Source: Collimonas fungivorans Ter331
Lineage (GTDB): Bacteria > Pseudomonadota > Gammaproteobacteria > Burkholderiales > Burkholderiaceae_D
Length of the DNA stretch: 64,000 bases
Assembly (NCBI RefSeq): GCF_000221045.1
Contig: NC_015856.1
Span: 3,430,542 to 3,494,541, forward strand
Direction of reading: 5' to 3'
In this document: positions 53,544 to 63,948 of the stretch, one piece after another
Layout: each line of letters opens with the position of its first letter
Position numbering within the stretch: the stretch's first letter is position 1
Position numbers and translations under genes: made by a program
The notes under the pieces: model-generated
What the model was told of the DNA's origin: nothing
Database searches by the model: none
The model's input: the letters and a program-made list of their open reading frames with translations, nothing else

Positions 53544-54856
53544 TCAATCCTGAATTCAAACGCAACCTGTGGCTGCAGTTTTCCCTGCACCGCCTGATCG
53601 CCATGCCTGCCATCCTGGCGCTGGTTTTTTTCACGCTCAGCCTCGCCAACGACAACTGGCCCGGCGGCGTGCCGCTGGACAGCGTGGCCCTGATCCTGTT
53701 CGCCGGCATCGTCTGCCTTTGGGGTACCCGCAACGCCAGCAATACCGTGATCGACGAAGTCCGCGACAAGACCTGGGACCAGCAGCGCATGAGCGCGCTC
53801 GATCCCTGGACCATGACCTGGGGCAAGCTGTTCGGCGCCACCGCCTTCAACTGGTACGGCGGCATCCTGTGCCTGGTGGTTTTCGCGATTGCGGCTTTGG
53901 TGCGCGAGCACAGCATGACCTTGAGCAGCGGCCTGACCCTGGTAGCGCTGGGCATCCTGATGCATGCGGCGACGATCGCCCTCAACCTGCACCTGATGCG
54001 CAGCGACATGCGCGCCGTGCAACGCGGCGGCATCGCCTGGGCGGTGGTGCTGATCGCCGTCATGTTCGCGCCGCCGTTCCGCGCCGCGCCCGATGCTTCC
54101 GTCTTCTGGTGGGGCCAGTCGTTTGCCTACAGTTCGTTCCTGCTGGCCAGCACGGTGTTCTTCGCTGCCGTCGCCGTATTCGCCGCCTGGCGCAGCATGA
54201 ACAGCGCCCTGCAGATCACCACCATTCCCTGGGCCTGGCCGCTGGCCTGCTGCCTGCTGGCTGCATATGTCGCCGGCTTTAGCGGCGGCGTCGGACTGCT
54301 GTGGATAGGGCTGCTGTTCTCGCTAGCCATGACTTATGTGGCGCTGTTCACGGAAGAAAACGATATCGCGCTCTGGCAGCGGGTAGTCGCCAGGGCAAAG
54401 AGAGGCAACTGGCACGGCCTGTTCCAGAACCTGCCGATCTGGCCGACCACGCTGGTCCTGAGCTTCTGCCTGGCGCTGCTGTTGCAGTTCAGCGGCGGCC
54501 AGGAACTGCCGTTCAAATTGCGGGTGACCGCCGCCAGCCTGTCTTTCCTGGCGCTGACGCTGGCCCTGATGCTGTTGCGCGACTGCTGCGTCTACCTGTT
54601 CTTCGCCTTTTCCGGCAAGAGCAAGCGGGTCGGCGCCACCACCATCCTGTACCTGGCCATCGTCAACGGCTTGCTGCCGTTCCTGAGCAAGGTCATGGGC
54701 CTGGATTCGCTCGCCATATTTTTCATGCCGCTGCACATCGGCAACGGCTGGCTCATGCTTGGCATCGCAGCGCTGCATGCCCTGCTGGCCTTGGCGCTGC
54801 TAGGCTGGCGCTGGCGCCAGCAAGCCTTGAAGGATGAATTGCCGGCCGCCGCTTAA
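53540..54856 (+). CDS. ABC transporter permease, ABC-2-like
   Basis: A 438-residue integral membrane protein with about twelve hydrophobic helices and few charged loops. It begins with a cytoplasmic [21 protein letters not shown] segment, as in ABC-2 permeases. It also contains [29 protein letters not shown], a pattern seen in GldF/NosY-like subunits. It is coupled to the ATPase gene upstream, so the two make an exporter or membrane-remodelling complex of unknown substrate. Its 3' end overlaps the convergent transaldolase gene by 4 bp. Confidence 0.85.
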   Translation: MINPEFKRNLWLQFSLHRLIAMPAILALVFFTLSLANDNWPGGVPLDSVALILFAGIVCLWGTRNASNTVIDEVRDKTWDQQRMSALDPWTMTWGKLFGATAFNWYGGILCLVVFAIAALVREHSMTLSSGLTLVALGILMHAATIALNLHLMRSDMRAVQRGGIAWAVVLIAVMFAPPFRAAPDASVFWWGQSFAYSSFLLASTVFFAAVAVFAAWRSMNSALQITTIPWAWPLACCLLAAYVAGFSGGVGLLWIGLLFSLAMTYVALFTEENDIALWQRVVARAKRGNWHGLFQNLPIWPTTLVLSFCLALLLQFSGGQELPFKLRVTAASLSFLALTLALMLLRDCCVYLFFAFSGKSKRVGATTILYLAIVNGLLPFLSKVMGLDSLAIFFMPLHIGNGWLMLGIAALHALLALALLGWRWRQQALKDELPAAA

Positions 54857-55815
54857 GCGCGGATCGATGCCAGCAAGCCTTCGATGATGTGGTCGAGCTT
54901 GAAGGCATCGGCGGCAAAACCGCGTATCCCTTCCGCCAGTTTTTCGGTAGCCATGGCGTCGTCATTGAGCGCATAGCGGAAGCTGGCTTCGTCGTAGCTG
55001 ACTTGCTGCAGGTCGGCAGCGGCGGCGTCCTTGTCCAGTGCACGCGCCAGGGGAGCGTCGCTGGCCTGCAGCTGCGCCAGCAGCTCAGGGCTGATGGTAA
55101 GCAGGTCGCAGCCTGCCAGCGCGGCGATCTGGCCGACGTTGCGGAAACTTGCCCCCATCACCTCGGTAGCTATCCCGAAGCGTTTGTAATAACTATAAAT
55201 CTGCGCCACCGATTTCACGCCGGGATCGTTGGCAAGCGTATTCGCCGATTCGTCCCAGGCGCTGCCGGCGGATTTCTTGTACCAGTCGTAGATGCGGCCG
55301 ACGAACGGCGAGATCAGGCGCACCTTGGCGGCGCCGCAGGCGACCGCCTGGCAGAACGCAAACAGCAGGGTCAGGTTGCAGCGTATGCCATCCTTTTCCA
55401 GGATGGCCGCGGCCTGGATGCCTTCCCAGGTCGATGCAATCTTGATCAGCACCCGCTCGCGGCCGATGCCGGCGGCTTCGTACAAGGCCATGATGCGGCG
55501 CGCCCGGGCCACGGTGGCGGCGGTATCGAAACTGAGCCTGGCGTCGACTTCGGTAGAAACCCGGCCCGGCACCACTTGCAGGATCTCCAGGCCGAAACGC
55601 ACCAGCACCTGGTCGACGATCTGGTCCAATGGACTATCGGCATGGGCGGCGACCGTCTCGACCAGCAGCGGCGCATAGTCTGCCTGCTGCACCGCCTTCA
55701 GGATCAGCGACGGATTGGTGGTGGCGTCGCGCGGCTTGAATTGCGCCAGCTGCTTGAAATTGCCTGTGTCGGCTACTACCGTCGTGTATTGCTTGAGCTG
55801 GTCCAGCTGATTCAT
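54853..55815 (-). CDS. tal: transaldolase
   Basis: A 320-residue class I transaldolase of the non-oxidative pentose phosphate pathway. The Schiff-base Lys lies in [12 protein letters not shown] (Lys125, equivalent to Lys132 of E. coli TalB). [15 protein letters not shown] and the [26 protein letters not shown] region are also typical. The ATG at 55815 has AAGGA 5 nt upstream; an in-frame ATG at 55842 is weaker. It is the last gene of the pentose operon, 64 nt after the xylulokinase gene, so it feeds xylulose-5-phosphate onward. Confidence 0.96.
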   Translation of the reverse strand: MNQLDQLKQYTTVVADTGNFKQLAQFKPRDATTNPSLILKAVQQADYAPLLVETVAAHADSPLDQIVDQVLVRFGLEILQVVPGRVSTEVDARLSFDTAATVARARRIMALYEAAGIGRERVLIKIASTWEGIQAAAILEKDGIRCNLTLLFAFCQAVACGAAKVRLISPFVGRIYDWYKKSAGSAWDESANTLANDPGVKSVAQIYSYYKRFGIATEVMGASFRNVGQIAALAGCDLLTISPELLAQLQASDAPLARALDKDAAAADLQQVSYDEASFRYALNDDAMATEKLAEGIRGFAADAFKLDHIIEGLLASIRA

Positions 55816-55879
55816 GTCTGTCCTTGTGTATAGGGAATGCAATAGGAATGCAAAGTTTGGTTAAAGTTCAGCCGTAGGT

Positions 55880-57364
55880 TCAGCCATGTAAAGCGTGCGC
55901 TGCTGCGAACAGGTCGCGGAATTTCCGGTAACGCTCTTGCAGCATCTCCTGCTGCCCGGCGGCCGGCACGAAGCGCGCCTTGACCGGCATGCCGAGCCCT
56001 GGCAGATCGCGGCCGCGCCCATACGCCAGGAAACCCAGCTTGGCGGCGCCGATGCAGGCGCTGAGTTCGCTGCCGGACAAGGTGCAGATTTCGCGGTCGA
56101 GGATGTTCGCCAGCAGTTGCGCCCAATAATTGCTGCGGGCGCCGCCGCCGACCAGCGAGCATGTGCTTACCTCGGCGCCCGCCGACTGTACCGCGGCCAT
56201 CGCATCGAGCAGGCCGAAACCGACGCCTTCCAGCACCGCGTAACCAAGCATCGCCGGCGTCGTCTCATAAGCAAGATTCATGAAACCGCCGCGCAGCAGC
56301 GGATCGTTGTGCGGAGTGCGCTCGCCGGCCAGGTAAGGCAGGAACAAGGGCGTCGCCGCAGGCACCGGCTGGCCCAGCGGCACCTGCTCCTGCGCCAGCT
56401 GCAGCAGGGCCTGCTCATTGACCTGCCCCAGCAGCTGGGTGACCCAGCGCAGGCAACTGGCGCCGGCCAGCATCGCACCCATGGTGTACCAGCGCTGCGG
56501 CAGCGCGTGGCAGAAGCTGTGCACCGCGCTGGCCGGGTTGCCGGCCACATGGTCGGTAATGGCGACCACGGCGGCGCTGGTGCCCAGCGTGACAAACGCC
56601 TGGCCAGCCTCGATCGCGCCGATGCCGACCGCCGATACCGGATTGTCGCCGCCGCCGCCGGCCACCAGCACCGTCGACTGCAGCGCCAGCTGCGACGCGG
56701 CGGCAGCGCACAGGTCGGCCGCAGCCGCGGAGCCTTCCACCAGGCGCGGCATTTGATGCCGTTCAAGTCCGGTGGCTTGCAGCATGGGTTCGAACCAGTC
56801 GCGCCGGCGCACATCCAGCCACAGCGTGCCGGCGGCGTCGGAGACATCGCTGATGCGCTCGCCGGTCAGCCGCAGACGCAGGTAGTCCTTGGGCGACAGC
56901 ACGCAGGAAATCCGGTTGAACAATTGCGGCTCATGTTCGCGCAGCCATAGCAGCTTGGGCGCGGTCAGGCCGGCCATCGGCAGGCTGCCGGTGATACCGG
57001 CGAAATCGGGGTGCTCGCGCTCCAGCCATTGCGCTTGCGCCAGCGCGCGCGAATCGTCCCACAGGATCGCCGGGCGCAGCACCCGGTCGTTCTGGTCCAG
57101 CAGTACGGCTCCATGCATCTGCCCCGACAAGCCTATGCAGCACACCCTGGCGTAGGCGTCCGGCTGCTGCTGCCGCAATTGATGCAGGCCCGCCAGGCAG
57201 GCTTGCCACCAGTCTTCCGGATCCTGTTCAGACCAGCCGGCCTGCGGCCGCGAGATGGCCAGGCGCACCCCTGTATGCGCCAGCACGGTGCCGCTCTCAT
57301 CCAGCAAGACCGCTTTCAGTTCCGACGTGCCGAGATCTATCCCGAGTGATATGGGACTACTCAT
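55880..57364 (-). CDS. xylB: xylulokinase
   Basis: A 494-residue FGGY-family sugar kinase. The N-terminal phosphate loop is GIDLGTSELKAVLLDESG. The catalytic Asp lies in AGGGGDNPVSAVGIG, and the early GQMHGAVLLD matches XylB. The C-terminal FGGY-like signature region is VGGGARSNYWAQLLANIL. It phosphorylates D-xylulose using ATP. It lies between the LacI-family regulator and transaldolase genes. No xylose isomerase or polyol dehydrogenase is in the window, so the entry sugar (xylose, xylitol, arabitol or xylulose) is open. Confidence 0.93.
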   Translation of the reverse strand: MSSPISLGIDLGTSELKAVLLDESGTVLAHTGVRLAISRPQAGWSEQDPEDWWQACLAGLHQLRQQQPDAYARVCCIGLSGQMHGAVLLDQNDRVLRPAILWDDSRALAQAQWLEREHPDFAGITGSLPMAGLTAPKLLWLREHEPQLFNRISCVLSPKDYLRLRLTGERISDVSDAAGTLWLDVRRRDWFEPMLQATGLERHQMPRLVEGSAAAADLCAAAASQLALQSTVLVAGGGGDNPVSAVGIGAIEAGQAFVTLGTSAAVVAITDHVAGNPASAVHSFCHALPQRWYTMGAMLAGASCLRWVTQLLGQVNEQALLQLAQEQVPLGQPVPAATPLFLPYLAGERTPHNDPLLRGGFMNLAYETTPAMLGYAVLEGVGFGLLDAMAAVQSAGAEVSTCSLVGGGARSNYWAQLLANILDREICTLSGSELSACIGAAKLGFLAYGRGRDLPGLGMPVKARFVPAAGQQEMLQERYRKFRDLFAAAHALHG

Positions 57365-57390
57365 AGATATCCGTTTCTAATAAAAATGGT

Positions 57391-58389
57391 TCAAAGACAG
57401 CCGCAGGAATTACGCACACGCAGCGTGGGCGCCAGCCGCACCGTCTGCTTCTTGCCGTCCGGCGCCTCGATCCGCTTCATCAGCAGCTTGACCGCGCGCG
57501 TGCCCAGTTCCTTGACCGGCTGCGCCATCACGGTCAGGCGCGGAATGAAAAAATCGGCCCAGTCGAAATCGTCGAAACCGACCAGCGCAATCTGCTCCGG
57601 CACATCGACCTTGGCGTCGCGCAAGGCATGCATGGCGCCGATGGTCATCAGGTTGTTGGCCGCCATGATGGCGGTCGGCGGCGCTGCCAGCGTCAGCAGC
57701 CGACGGGTCGCCAGCCGCGCCGGTTCGCTGCTCGATTCGCCGCTGACCAGCAACGCCGGGTCGAAGCGCAGGCCGGCGGCGTCCAGCGCGGCGCGGTAGC
57801 CTTCAATCCGCTCATCGGTGGTAGTCAGGCCGGGGCTGCCGGAAATCAGCGCGATTCGCTTGTGTCCGTGTTCGATCAGGTGGCTTACCAGGTCCTGCGA
57901 GGATTTTTTGTTTTCCACCCCGACCTGGTCGAAACCCTGGGCCACCAGGCGGTCCACCAGCACCGCCGGGATGTCGTTGGCGCGCAGGTATTCCAGCGCC
58001 AGGTGCTGCGGATCGGCGGACGGCGCCAGCAGGATGCCGTCGACCCGGCGGTGGTGCAGCGCCTTGACCGCGCGCAGCTCCTGGTCCGGATCGTCGCGGG
58101 TATCGACATACAGCATCATGATGCCGTGCTTGGCGCATTCGGTTTCGATGGCGTGCACGGTTTCACTGAAATAATGGTTGGAGAGCGCGGAAATCGCCAC
58201 GCCTATGGTGTTCGATGTCGAGCGCGCCAGCGAGCGCGCCAGGGTGTTGGGGATGTAGCCGAGCGCCTGGATCGCCGCTTCCACCGCACGCACGGTAGCC
58301 GGGCTCACCTTGCGGGTGCCGTTCAAGACATGCGAGACCGTCGAAGTCGAGACCTTCGCGATTCTTGCGACATCATCCATCGTAGCCAA
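57391..58389 (-). CDS. LacI-family transcriptional repressor
   Basis: A 332-residue regulator. The N-terminal helix-turn-helix reads DDVARIAKVSTSTVSHVLNG, then VRAVEAAIQALGYIPNTLAR, the hinge helix. The ligand domain (about 60-325) is of the periplasmic-binding type (TIGVAISALSNHYFSETVHA). The start is a TTG at 58389 because AGGGGA lies 5 nt upstream; the ATG three codons in is worse placed. It probably binds the tandem operator at 62373-62400 and responds to the pentose or its phosphate. Its gene is inside the operon it is expected to control. Confidence 0.93.
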   Translation of the reverse strand: MATMDDVARIAKVSTSTVSHVLNGTRKVSPATVRAVEAAIQALGYIPNTLARSLARSTSNTIGVAISALSNHYFSETVHAIETECAKHGIMMLYVDTRDDPDQELRAVKALHHRRVDGILLAPSADPQHLALEYLRANDIPAVLVDRLVAQGFDQVGVENKKSSQDLVSHLIEHGHKRIALISGSPGLTTTDERIEGYRAALDAAGLRFDPALLVSGESSSEPARLATRRLLTLAAPPTAIMAANNLMTIGAMHALRDAKVDVPEQIALVGFDDFDWADFFIPRLTVMAQPVKELGTRAVKLLMKRIEAPDGKKQTVRLAPTLRVRNSCGCL

Positions 58390-58419
58390 TTGTGTCCCCT
58401 ATTTTTTGTGCTCTAGAAC

Positions 58420-58453
58420 GGCGGCTGCCGACAACATGACTCCGGCAGCCGCC
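58420..58453. promoter_or_regulatory. hairpin after the sugar-binding-protein gene
   Basis: An 11-bp perfect GC-rich stem (58420-58430 with 58443-58453) with a 12-nt loop lies 10 bp after the binding-protein stop and before the repressor gene. It lacks a T-tract on the minus strand. As after other binding-protein genes it probably limits read-through and protects the upstream mRNA. Confidence 0.5.
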
Positions 58454-58462
58454 TGGTCCACA

Positions 58463-59404
58463 TCAGCGTTGGCTGGACCAGCCTTTATAAGTAGCCACAT
58501 TATCATGAGTAATCAGCACCGGCGCCAGCAAAACGACCGGCTTGGCGGGACGTTTGCCGTTCAGGATGTCATAACCGATGGCCACCGCATCCTGCGCCTG
58601 GGCCCATGGGTCCTGGCTGGACGAGGCCTGGATCGAGGTGCCGGCCTTCAGCGCCGCTTCGATATCCGGTGCGCCGTCGACCGAGGTGATGATGATGCCG
58701 CTGCGCTTGAGCTGCTTGGCGGCGAGATCGCTGCCGATCGCCTGCGGATCGTTGATGGTGAACAGGCCGTCGATTTTCGGGAAGCGCGTCAGATAGCCTT
58801 GCATGGCGTTCAGGCCGCCTTCGCGCGAACCCTTGCCGTCCTGGTCGTCGGATAGCACCTTGATGCCGGGCGCGGCGGCGAACACGGCTTTGCAGCCTTT
58901 GACTCGGTCGGTGACGGCAGTCACTTGCGGTCCGTTCTGGATAATCACGTTGCCCTTGCCGCCCAGCTTGTCGACCAGGTATTTGCAAGCCAGCTTGCCG
59001 GCTAGCTCATTGTCGGTCTGCACCGTAGCATCGACGCCCTTGGCGCCGACATCCACCGCCACCACCACGATCCCCGCCTTCTGCGCTTTCTTGATGGCCG
59101 GTTCGATGGCGACCGGATCGGTAGCGTTCAGCAGGATCAGGTCGACCCCGGCTGAAATGAAATTGTCGATCTGCGTAAACTGCTTGCTCAGGTCGTAGTC
59201 GGCCGATACCGCGGTGACCTTGACGTTGGGATTGATCTGCTGGGCTTTTGCCTTGGCGCCGTTGGCCAGCGTCACGAAATAAGGATTGCCGAGCGAACCG
59301 ACGGTGATGCCCACCGCTTTCAGTTCACGCGCCTGCACCACGCCCGACATGGTCAAGGCCAGCGTCAGCGGAAGTATTGCGGCCATAGCGAATTTTTTCA
59401 TCAT
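58463..59404 (-). CDS. sugar ABC transporter substrate-binding protein, RbsB-like
   Basis: A 313-residue periplasmic sugar-binding protein. The signal is FAMAAILPLTLALTMSGVVQA. The body has the type-I PBP features KAVGITVGSLGNPYFVTLANG, NFISAGVDLILLNATDPVAI and TDNELAGKLACKYLVDKLGG. AGGAG stands 7 nt before the ATG at 59404, so longer in-frame starts are rejected. It belongs to the ribose/xylose/polyol class; the precise sugar is not determined. It precedes the repressor gene and follows the permease gene. Confidence 0.92.
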   Translation of the reverse strand: MMKKFAMAAILPLTLALTMSGVVQARELKAVGITVGSLGNPYFVTLANGAKAKAQQINPNVKVTAVSADYDLSKQFTQIDNFISAGVDLILLNATDPVAIEPAIKKAQKAGIVVVAVDVGAKGVDATVQTDNELAGKLACKYLVDKLGGKGNVIIQNGPQVTAVTDRVKGCKAVFAAAPGIKVLSDDQDGKGSREGGLNAMQGYLTRFPKIDGLFTINDPQAIGSDLAAKQLKRSGIIITSVDGAPDIEAALKAGTSIQASSSQDPWAQAQDAVAIGYDILNGKRPAKPVVLLAPVLITHDNVATYKGWSSQR

Positions 59405-59482
59405 GCTTGATCTCCTGTTGCCGGTCATATGGAAATCCGGGCGCAACGACCAGCTTGCTGCACCCGGCGGTCTATAAATAGG

Positions 59483-60469
59483 TTAAGTACGCGCGCCCGA
59501 TTGCCGGTAGCGATCCAGCGCCACCGCACCGATGATCACGATGCCCTTGATGATGTATTGCCAGATGTCGGACACGCCCAGCAGCACCAGGCCGTTGGTC
59601 AGCACCGCGATGATCAGCGCGCCGACCAGGGTGCCGCCGATGGAGCCGACGCCGCCGGTAAAGCTGGTGCCGCCCAGGATCACCGCCGCAATCGCATCCA
59701 GTTCGTAAGACTGCCCCAGCTGCAGGCCGTTGGCCGCGGACAGGCGCGACGCCGTCATCACTGCGCCCAGGCCGGCCAGCAGGCCCGATACCGCGTAGAC
59801 GAACAGCAGCACCTTCCACACCTTGATGCCCGACAGGCGCGCCGCCTCATGATTACCGCCGACTGCGTAGATCTGCACGCCGATCACCGTGCGACGCAGG
59901 ATGAACCAGGAAACCGCCACCACCAGCAAGGCGATGATCACCAGCCAGGGCACGCCCAGCACCGAATCGTTGCCGATGAAGGCGAACGGCAGTTCGGCGT
60001 TGAACACGGTCTTGTCATCCGCCAGCAGGCGCGCCAGGCCACGCATCGCGGTCAGCGCGCCGAGCGTGACGATAAACGGCGGCAAGCGCATGAAGGCAAT
60101 CAGGACGCCGTTGGCCAGCCCCAGCAGCAGGCCGAAGCCGATGCCGGCGGCGATCCCCAGCATGCCGAACTGCGGCGACAGCGACGCCAGCATCGCCACC
60201 ACTGCCGACGCCGCCAGGATCGCGCCGACCGAAAGGTCGATGCCGGCGGTCAGGATGACGAAGGTCATGCCGGCCGCCAGCACGATATTCACCGACGCCT
60301 GCTGGGTGATGATCGACAGATTCTGCACCGTGAAGAAGTTTTCGCTCATCAGGGCGAAACCCAGCACCAGCAACAGCAGCACCGGCAGCATGCCGACCGT
60401 GCGCAACAAACCGCGCAGCTGCTCGCGCTTGCCGATGGTCTCGGCCGTGATCTTGCTACTTGCTTCCAT
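59483..60469 (-). CDS. sugar ABC transporter permease, RbsC-like
   Basis: A 328-residue permease with eight to ten helices. The family core is LNIVLAAGMTFVILTAGIDLSVGAILA-like (here ASVNIVLAAGMTFVILTAG then IDLSVGAILAAS), with the coupling segment AVGGNHEAARLSGIKVWKVL. The ATG at 60469 has AAGGAG 9 nt upstream; an in-frame ATG at 60499 has a weaker site. It pairs with the duplicated ATPase upstream and the binding protein downstream. Confidence 0.93.
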   Translation of the reverse strand: MEASSKITAETIGKREQLRGLLRTVGMLPVLLLLVLGFALMSENFFTVQNLSIITQQASVNIVLAAGMTFVILTAGIDLSVGAILAASAVVAMLASLSPQFGMLGIAAGIGFGLLLGLANGVLIAFMRLPPFIVTLGALTAMRGLARLLADDKTVFNAELPFAFIGNDSVLGVPWLVIIALLVVAVSWFILRRTVIGVQIYAVGGNHEAARLSGIKVWKVLLFVYAVSGLLAGLGAVMTASRLSAANGLQLGQSYELDAIAAVILGGTSFTGGVGSIGGTLVGALIIAVLTNGLVLLGVSDIWQYIIKGIVIIGAVALDRYRQSGART

Positions 60470-60533
60470 GATATTTGTCTCCTTGCTGTTCTGATTCATG
60501 ATTACCGCCTAACGTGCTCAAACCGCCTGCCGA

Positions 60534-62081
<1,548 letters not shown>

Positions 62082-62099
62082 GGATAACCCCTTGTTTTG

Positions 62100-62113
62100 A
62101 CTGATCGATCAGT
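62100..62113. promoter_or_regulatory. 14-bp palindrome just upstream of the ATPase gene
   Basis: ACTGATCGATCAGT is a perfect palindrome ending 19 bp before the ATPase ATG. It could form a short hairpin in the leader RNA near the ribosome site or be a protein-binding site; nothing further supports either. Confidence 0.35.
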
Positions 62114-62168
62114 TTTTTAAAAACTTATCGAATCGATGAGCAACTTGTGTGACCGGATAAGAATTTTT

Positions 62169-62291
62169 TCAGGAAAACCAAGGAAGAGCCGCTGCCACCA
62201 ACATTCTTGGCGTGAGCGATCGCTCAATATCAAATCTTGATTCCAGTGCGAAGCAAAGGCCTGGCGCCTTGCCGGGATGCGGGATTTTCAT
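62169..62291 (-). CDS. 40-residue ORF in the operon leader, possible leader peptide
   Basis: The ATG at 62291 has a near-perfect AAGGAG 4 nt upstream, much better than many long genes here. The product begins MKIPHPGKAPGLCFALE and ends LVAAALPWFS; I recognise no family and it has no signal peptide. It ends 87 nt before the ATPase start, inside the predicted 5' leader. It may be a regulatory leader peptide, a small protein, or chance. Confidence 0.35.
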   Translation of the reverse strand: MKIPHPGKAPGLCFALESRFDIERSLTPRMLVAAALPWFS

Positions 62292-62361
62292 TTGTCTCCT
62301 TGCGTCTTTTATCTTTACCTGGGCCGCGCCGAAATACGATTTGCGACCTGATTTGCGATCA

Positions 62362-62390
62362 ATATTAGTGGAAAGCAAGCGCTTGCGCAA
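62362..62390 (-). promoter_or_regulatory. predicted sigma-70 promoter of the pentose operon
   Basis: On the minus strand TTGCGC (62390-62385), a 17-nt spacer and TAATAT (62367-62362) match a -35/-10 pair with ideal spacing. The -35 lies inside the double LacI-type operator, so bound repressor would block polymerase. Transcription would start near 62355. Confidence 0.6.
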
Positions 62391-62400
62391 GCGCTTGCTT
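62373..62400. promoter_or_regulatory. double LacI-family operator
   Basis: Two copies of the 12-bp palindrome GCAAGCGCTTGC stand directly side by side (62375-62386 and 62387-62398), and the whole 28-bp block is itself a perfect palindrome. AAGCGCTT is the classic LacI/GalR-family core with central CG. The likely binder is the repressor encoded at 57391-58389. Confidence 0.75.
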
Positions 62401-62434
62401 TTTTTGATATCCAGACAATACAAGCGATGAGGAC

Positions 62435-62461
62435 AAAAAAACACCTCCACGAAGGAGGTGT
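62435..62461 (-). terminator. intrinsic terminator of pmbA
   Basis: On the minus strand an 8-bp stem (ACACCTCC paired with GGAGGTGT, arms 62441-62448 and 62454-62461) with a 5-nt loop is followed by a run of T. It lies 47 bp after the pmbA stop. Confidence 0.85.
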
Positions 62462-62507
62462 CGGATACCGGTTAAAACCGCCCATGCAGGCGGCGGGATA
62501 CCTGCGG

Positions 62508-63872
62508 TCAGTTGCCTGCCACGGTCATGCTCTCGATCAATACCGAGCCGGTCTGCTTGGTGCCGCGGATCAGCGTATCGGCGCCGATGGCGACGATCTG
62601 CGCCAGCATGTCTTTCATGTTGCCGGCAATCGTGATTTCCTCCACCGGATACTGGATCACGCCCTTCTCCACCCAGTAGCCGGAAGCGCCGCGCGAATAA
62701 TCGCCGGTGACGTAGTTGACGCCCTGCCCCATCAGCTCGGTCACCAGCAGGCCGGTATCGAGCTTTTTCAGCATCGCCTTGAAGTTGTCCGAGGATTTGG
62801 TCAGCGAGGAGGTAATGCTCAGGTTATGCGAGCCGCCGGAATTGCCGGTGGTCTTCATGCCCAGCTTGCGCGCCGAGTAGGTCGACAGGAAATAGCCCTG
62901 CACCACGCCATCCTTGACCACGTCGCGGCGCTGGGTCTTGACGCCCTCCTCGTCGAAAGGGGCGGAACCGACCGCGCCGATGACATGCGGGTCTTCCACG
63001 ATCTGGATATGCGGCGCAAACACCGATTTGCCCAGGGTATCCAGCAAGAAGGTCGACTTGCGGTACAGCGCGCCGCCCGACACTGCCTGCACGAACGCCC
63101 CCAGCAGGCCGGCCGCCAGCGGCGCCTCGAACAGCACCGGGCATTTGCGGGTATCCAGCTGGCGCGCGTTCAGCCGCGCCAGCGCGCGCCCTGCAGCGTA
63201 ACGACCGATCGCTTCCGGCTTGGCCAGCTGCTTCGCATCGCGCATCGACGAATACCAGTCGTCGCGCTGCATGTTGCCGCCTTTGCCGGCGATAGGCGCC
63301 ACCGAAATGGTATGGCGCGAAAACGGATAGCCGCCCATGAAACCGCGCGAATTGGCGCTGACGAAATGCGATTGCTGGGCGTAGACGCCGGCGCCTTCGC
63401 TGTTGGTGATGCGCTTGTCGACGGCAAATGCTGCCGCTTCGCAACGTTTTGCCAATTCGACAGCTTCTTCCGCCGAAATCAGCCACGGCGAGCACAGCTT
63501 CAAATCCAGCGGATTCATTTCCAAAGTATCAACATCCGGCAGGCCGGCGCAATCGTCTTCAGCCGTGAAACGGGCGATGTTATAGGCCGCTTCGACCGTA
63601 TCCTGCAGGGCTTTGGCCGAAAAGTCGGAAGTGCTGGCATTGCCGCGCCGGGTATGCCTCTCCTCGCCCAGGTAGACGGTGACGCCCATGCCCTTGTCCT
63701 TGTTTTGCTCGATCGTCTCGACGCTGCCCTTGCGCACGCCCACCGACAAACCGCTGCCTTCGCTGATTTCGACGGCGGCGCCGGAAGCGCCTTTTTCCCG
63801 CGCATAACGCAAGACATCCTGCGCCAACTGTTGCAATTGCTCTTGACTATGGATAAATACGGAGTCGCTCAT
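62508..63872 (-). CDS. pmbA: metalloprotease-related protein PmbA/TldE
   Basis: A 454-residue protein of the TldD/PmbA family, which processes the microcin B17 precursor and the antitoxin CcdA together with TldD. Family segments are GASGAAVEISEGSGLSVGVRKG, DFSAKALQDTVEAAYNIARF and the C-terminal GVNYVTGDYSRGASGYWVE-like block. PmbA lacks the TldD metal-binding HExxxH, and none is seen here, consistent with the TldE role. Its gene is divergent from darP, a conserved arrangement. Confidence 0.95.
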   Translation of the reverse strand: MSDSVFIHSQEQLQQLAQDVLRYAREKGASGAAVEISEGSGLSVGVRKGSVETIEQNKDKGMGVTVYLGEERHTRRGNASTSDFSAKALQDTVEAAYNIARFTAEDDCAGLPDVDTLEMNPLDLKLCSPWLISAEEAVELAKRCEAAAFAVDKRITNSEGAGVYAQQSHFVSANSRGFMGGYPFSRHTISVAPIAGKGGNMQRDDWYSSMRDAKQLAKPEAIGRYAAGRALARLNARQLDTRKCPVLFEAPLAAGLLGAFVQAVSGGALYRKSTFLLDTLGKSVFAPHIQIVEDPHVIGAVGSAPFDEEGVKTQRRDVVKDGVVQGYFLSTYSARKLGMKTTGNSGGSHNLSITSSLTKSSDNFKAMLKKLDTGLLVTELMGQGVNYVTGDYSRGASGYWVEKGVIQYPVEEITIAGNMKDMLAQIVAIGADTLIRGTKQTGSVLIESMTVAGN

Positions 63873-63948
63873 GGGTCGGTTTTCTTTGAATAAGGTATAA
63901 AACGGTTATCATAGCAGTCGTTTACAGTATGGAAGTACCCTTAACATC

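Larger units (their letters stand above)
62082..62507. other. control region upstream of the pentose operon
   Basis: This 426-bp gap between the ATPase gene and pmbA holds a sigma-70-type promoter, a double LacI-type operator, a 40-codon leader ORF, a small palindrome near the ATPase start and the pmbA terminator, each listed separately. The leader transcript would be about 270 nt, long for a simple repressor-controlled operon. Confidence 0.65.

Noticed and set aside
62169-62450. 93-codon version of the pentose-operon leader ORF
   Set aside because: Its start lies upstream of the predicted promoter and inside the pmbA terminator; only the 40-codon part from 62291 has a ribosome site.
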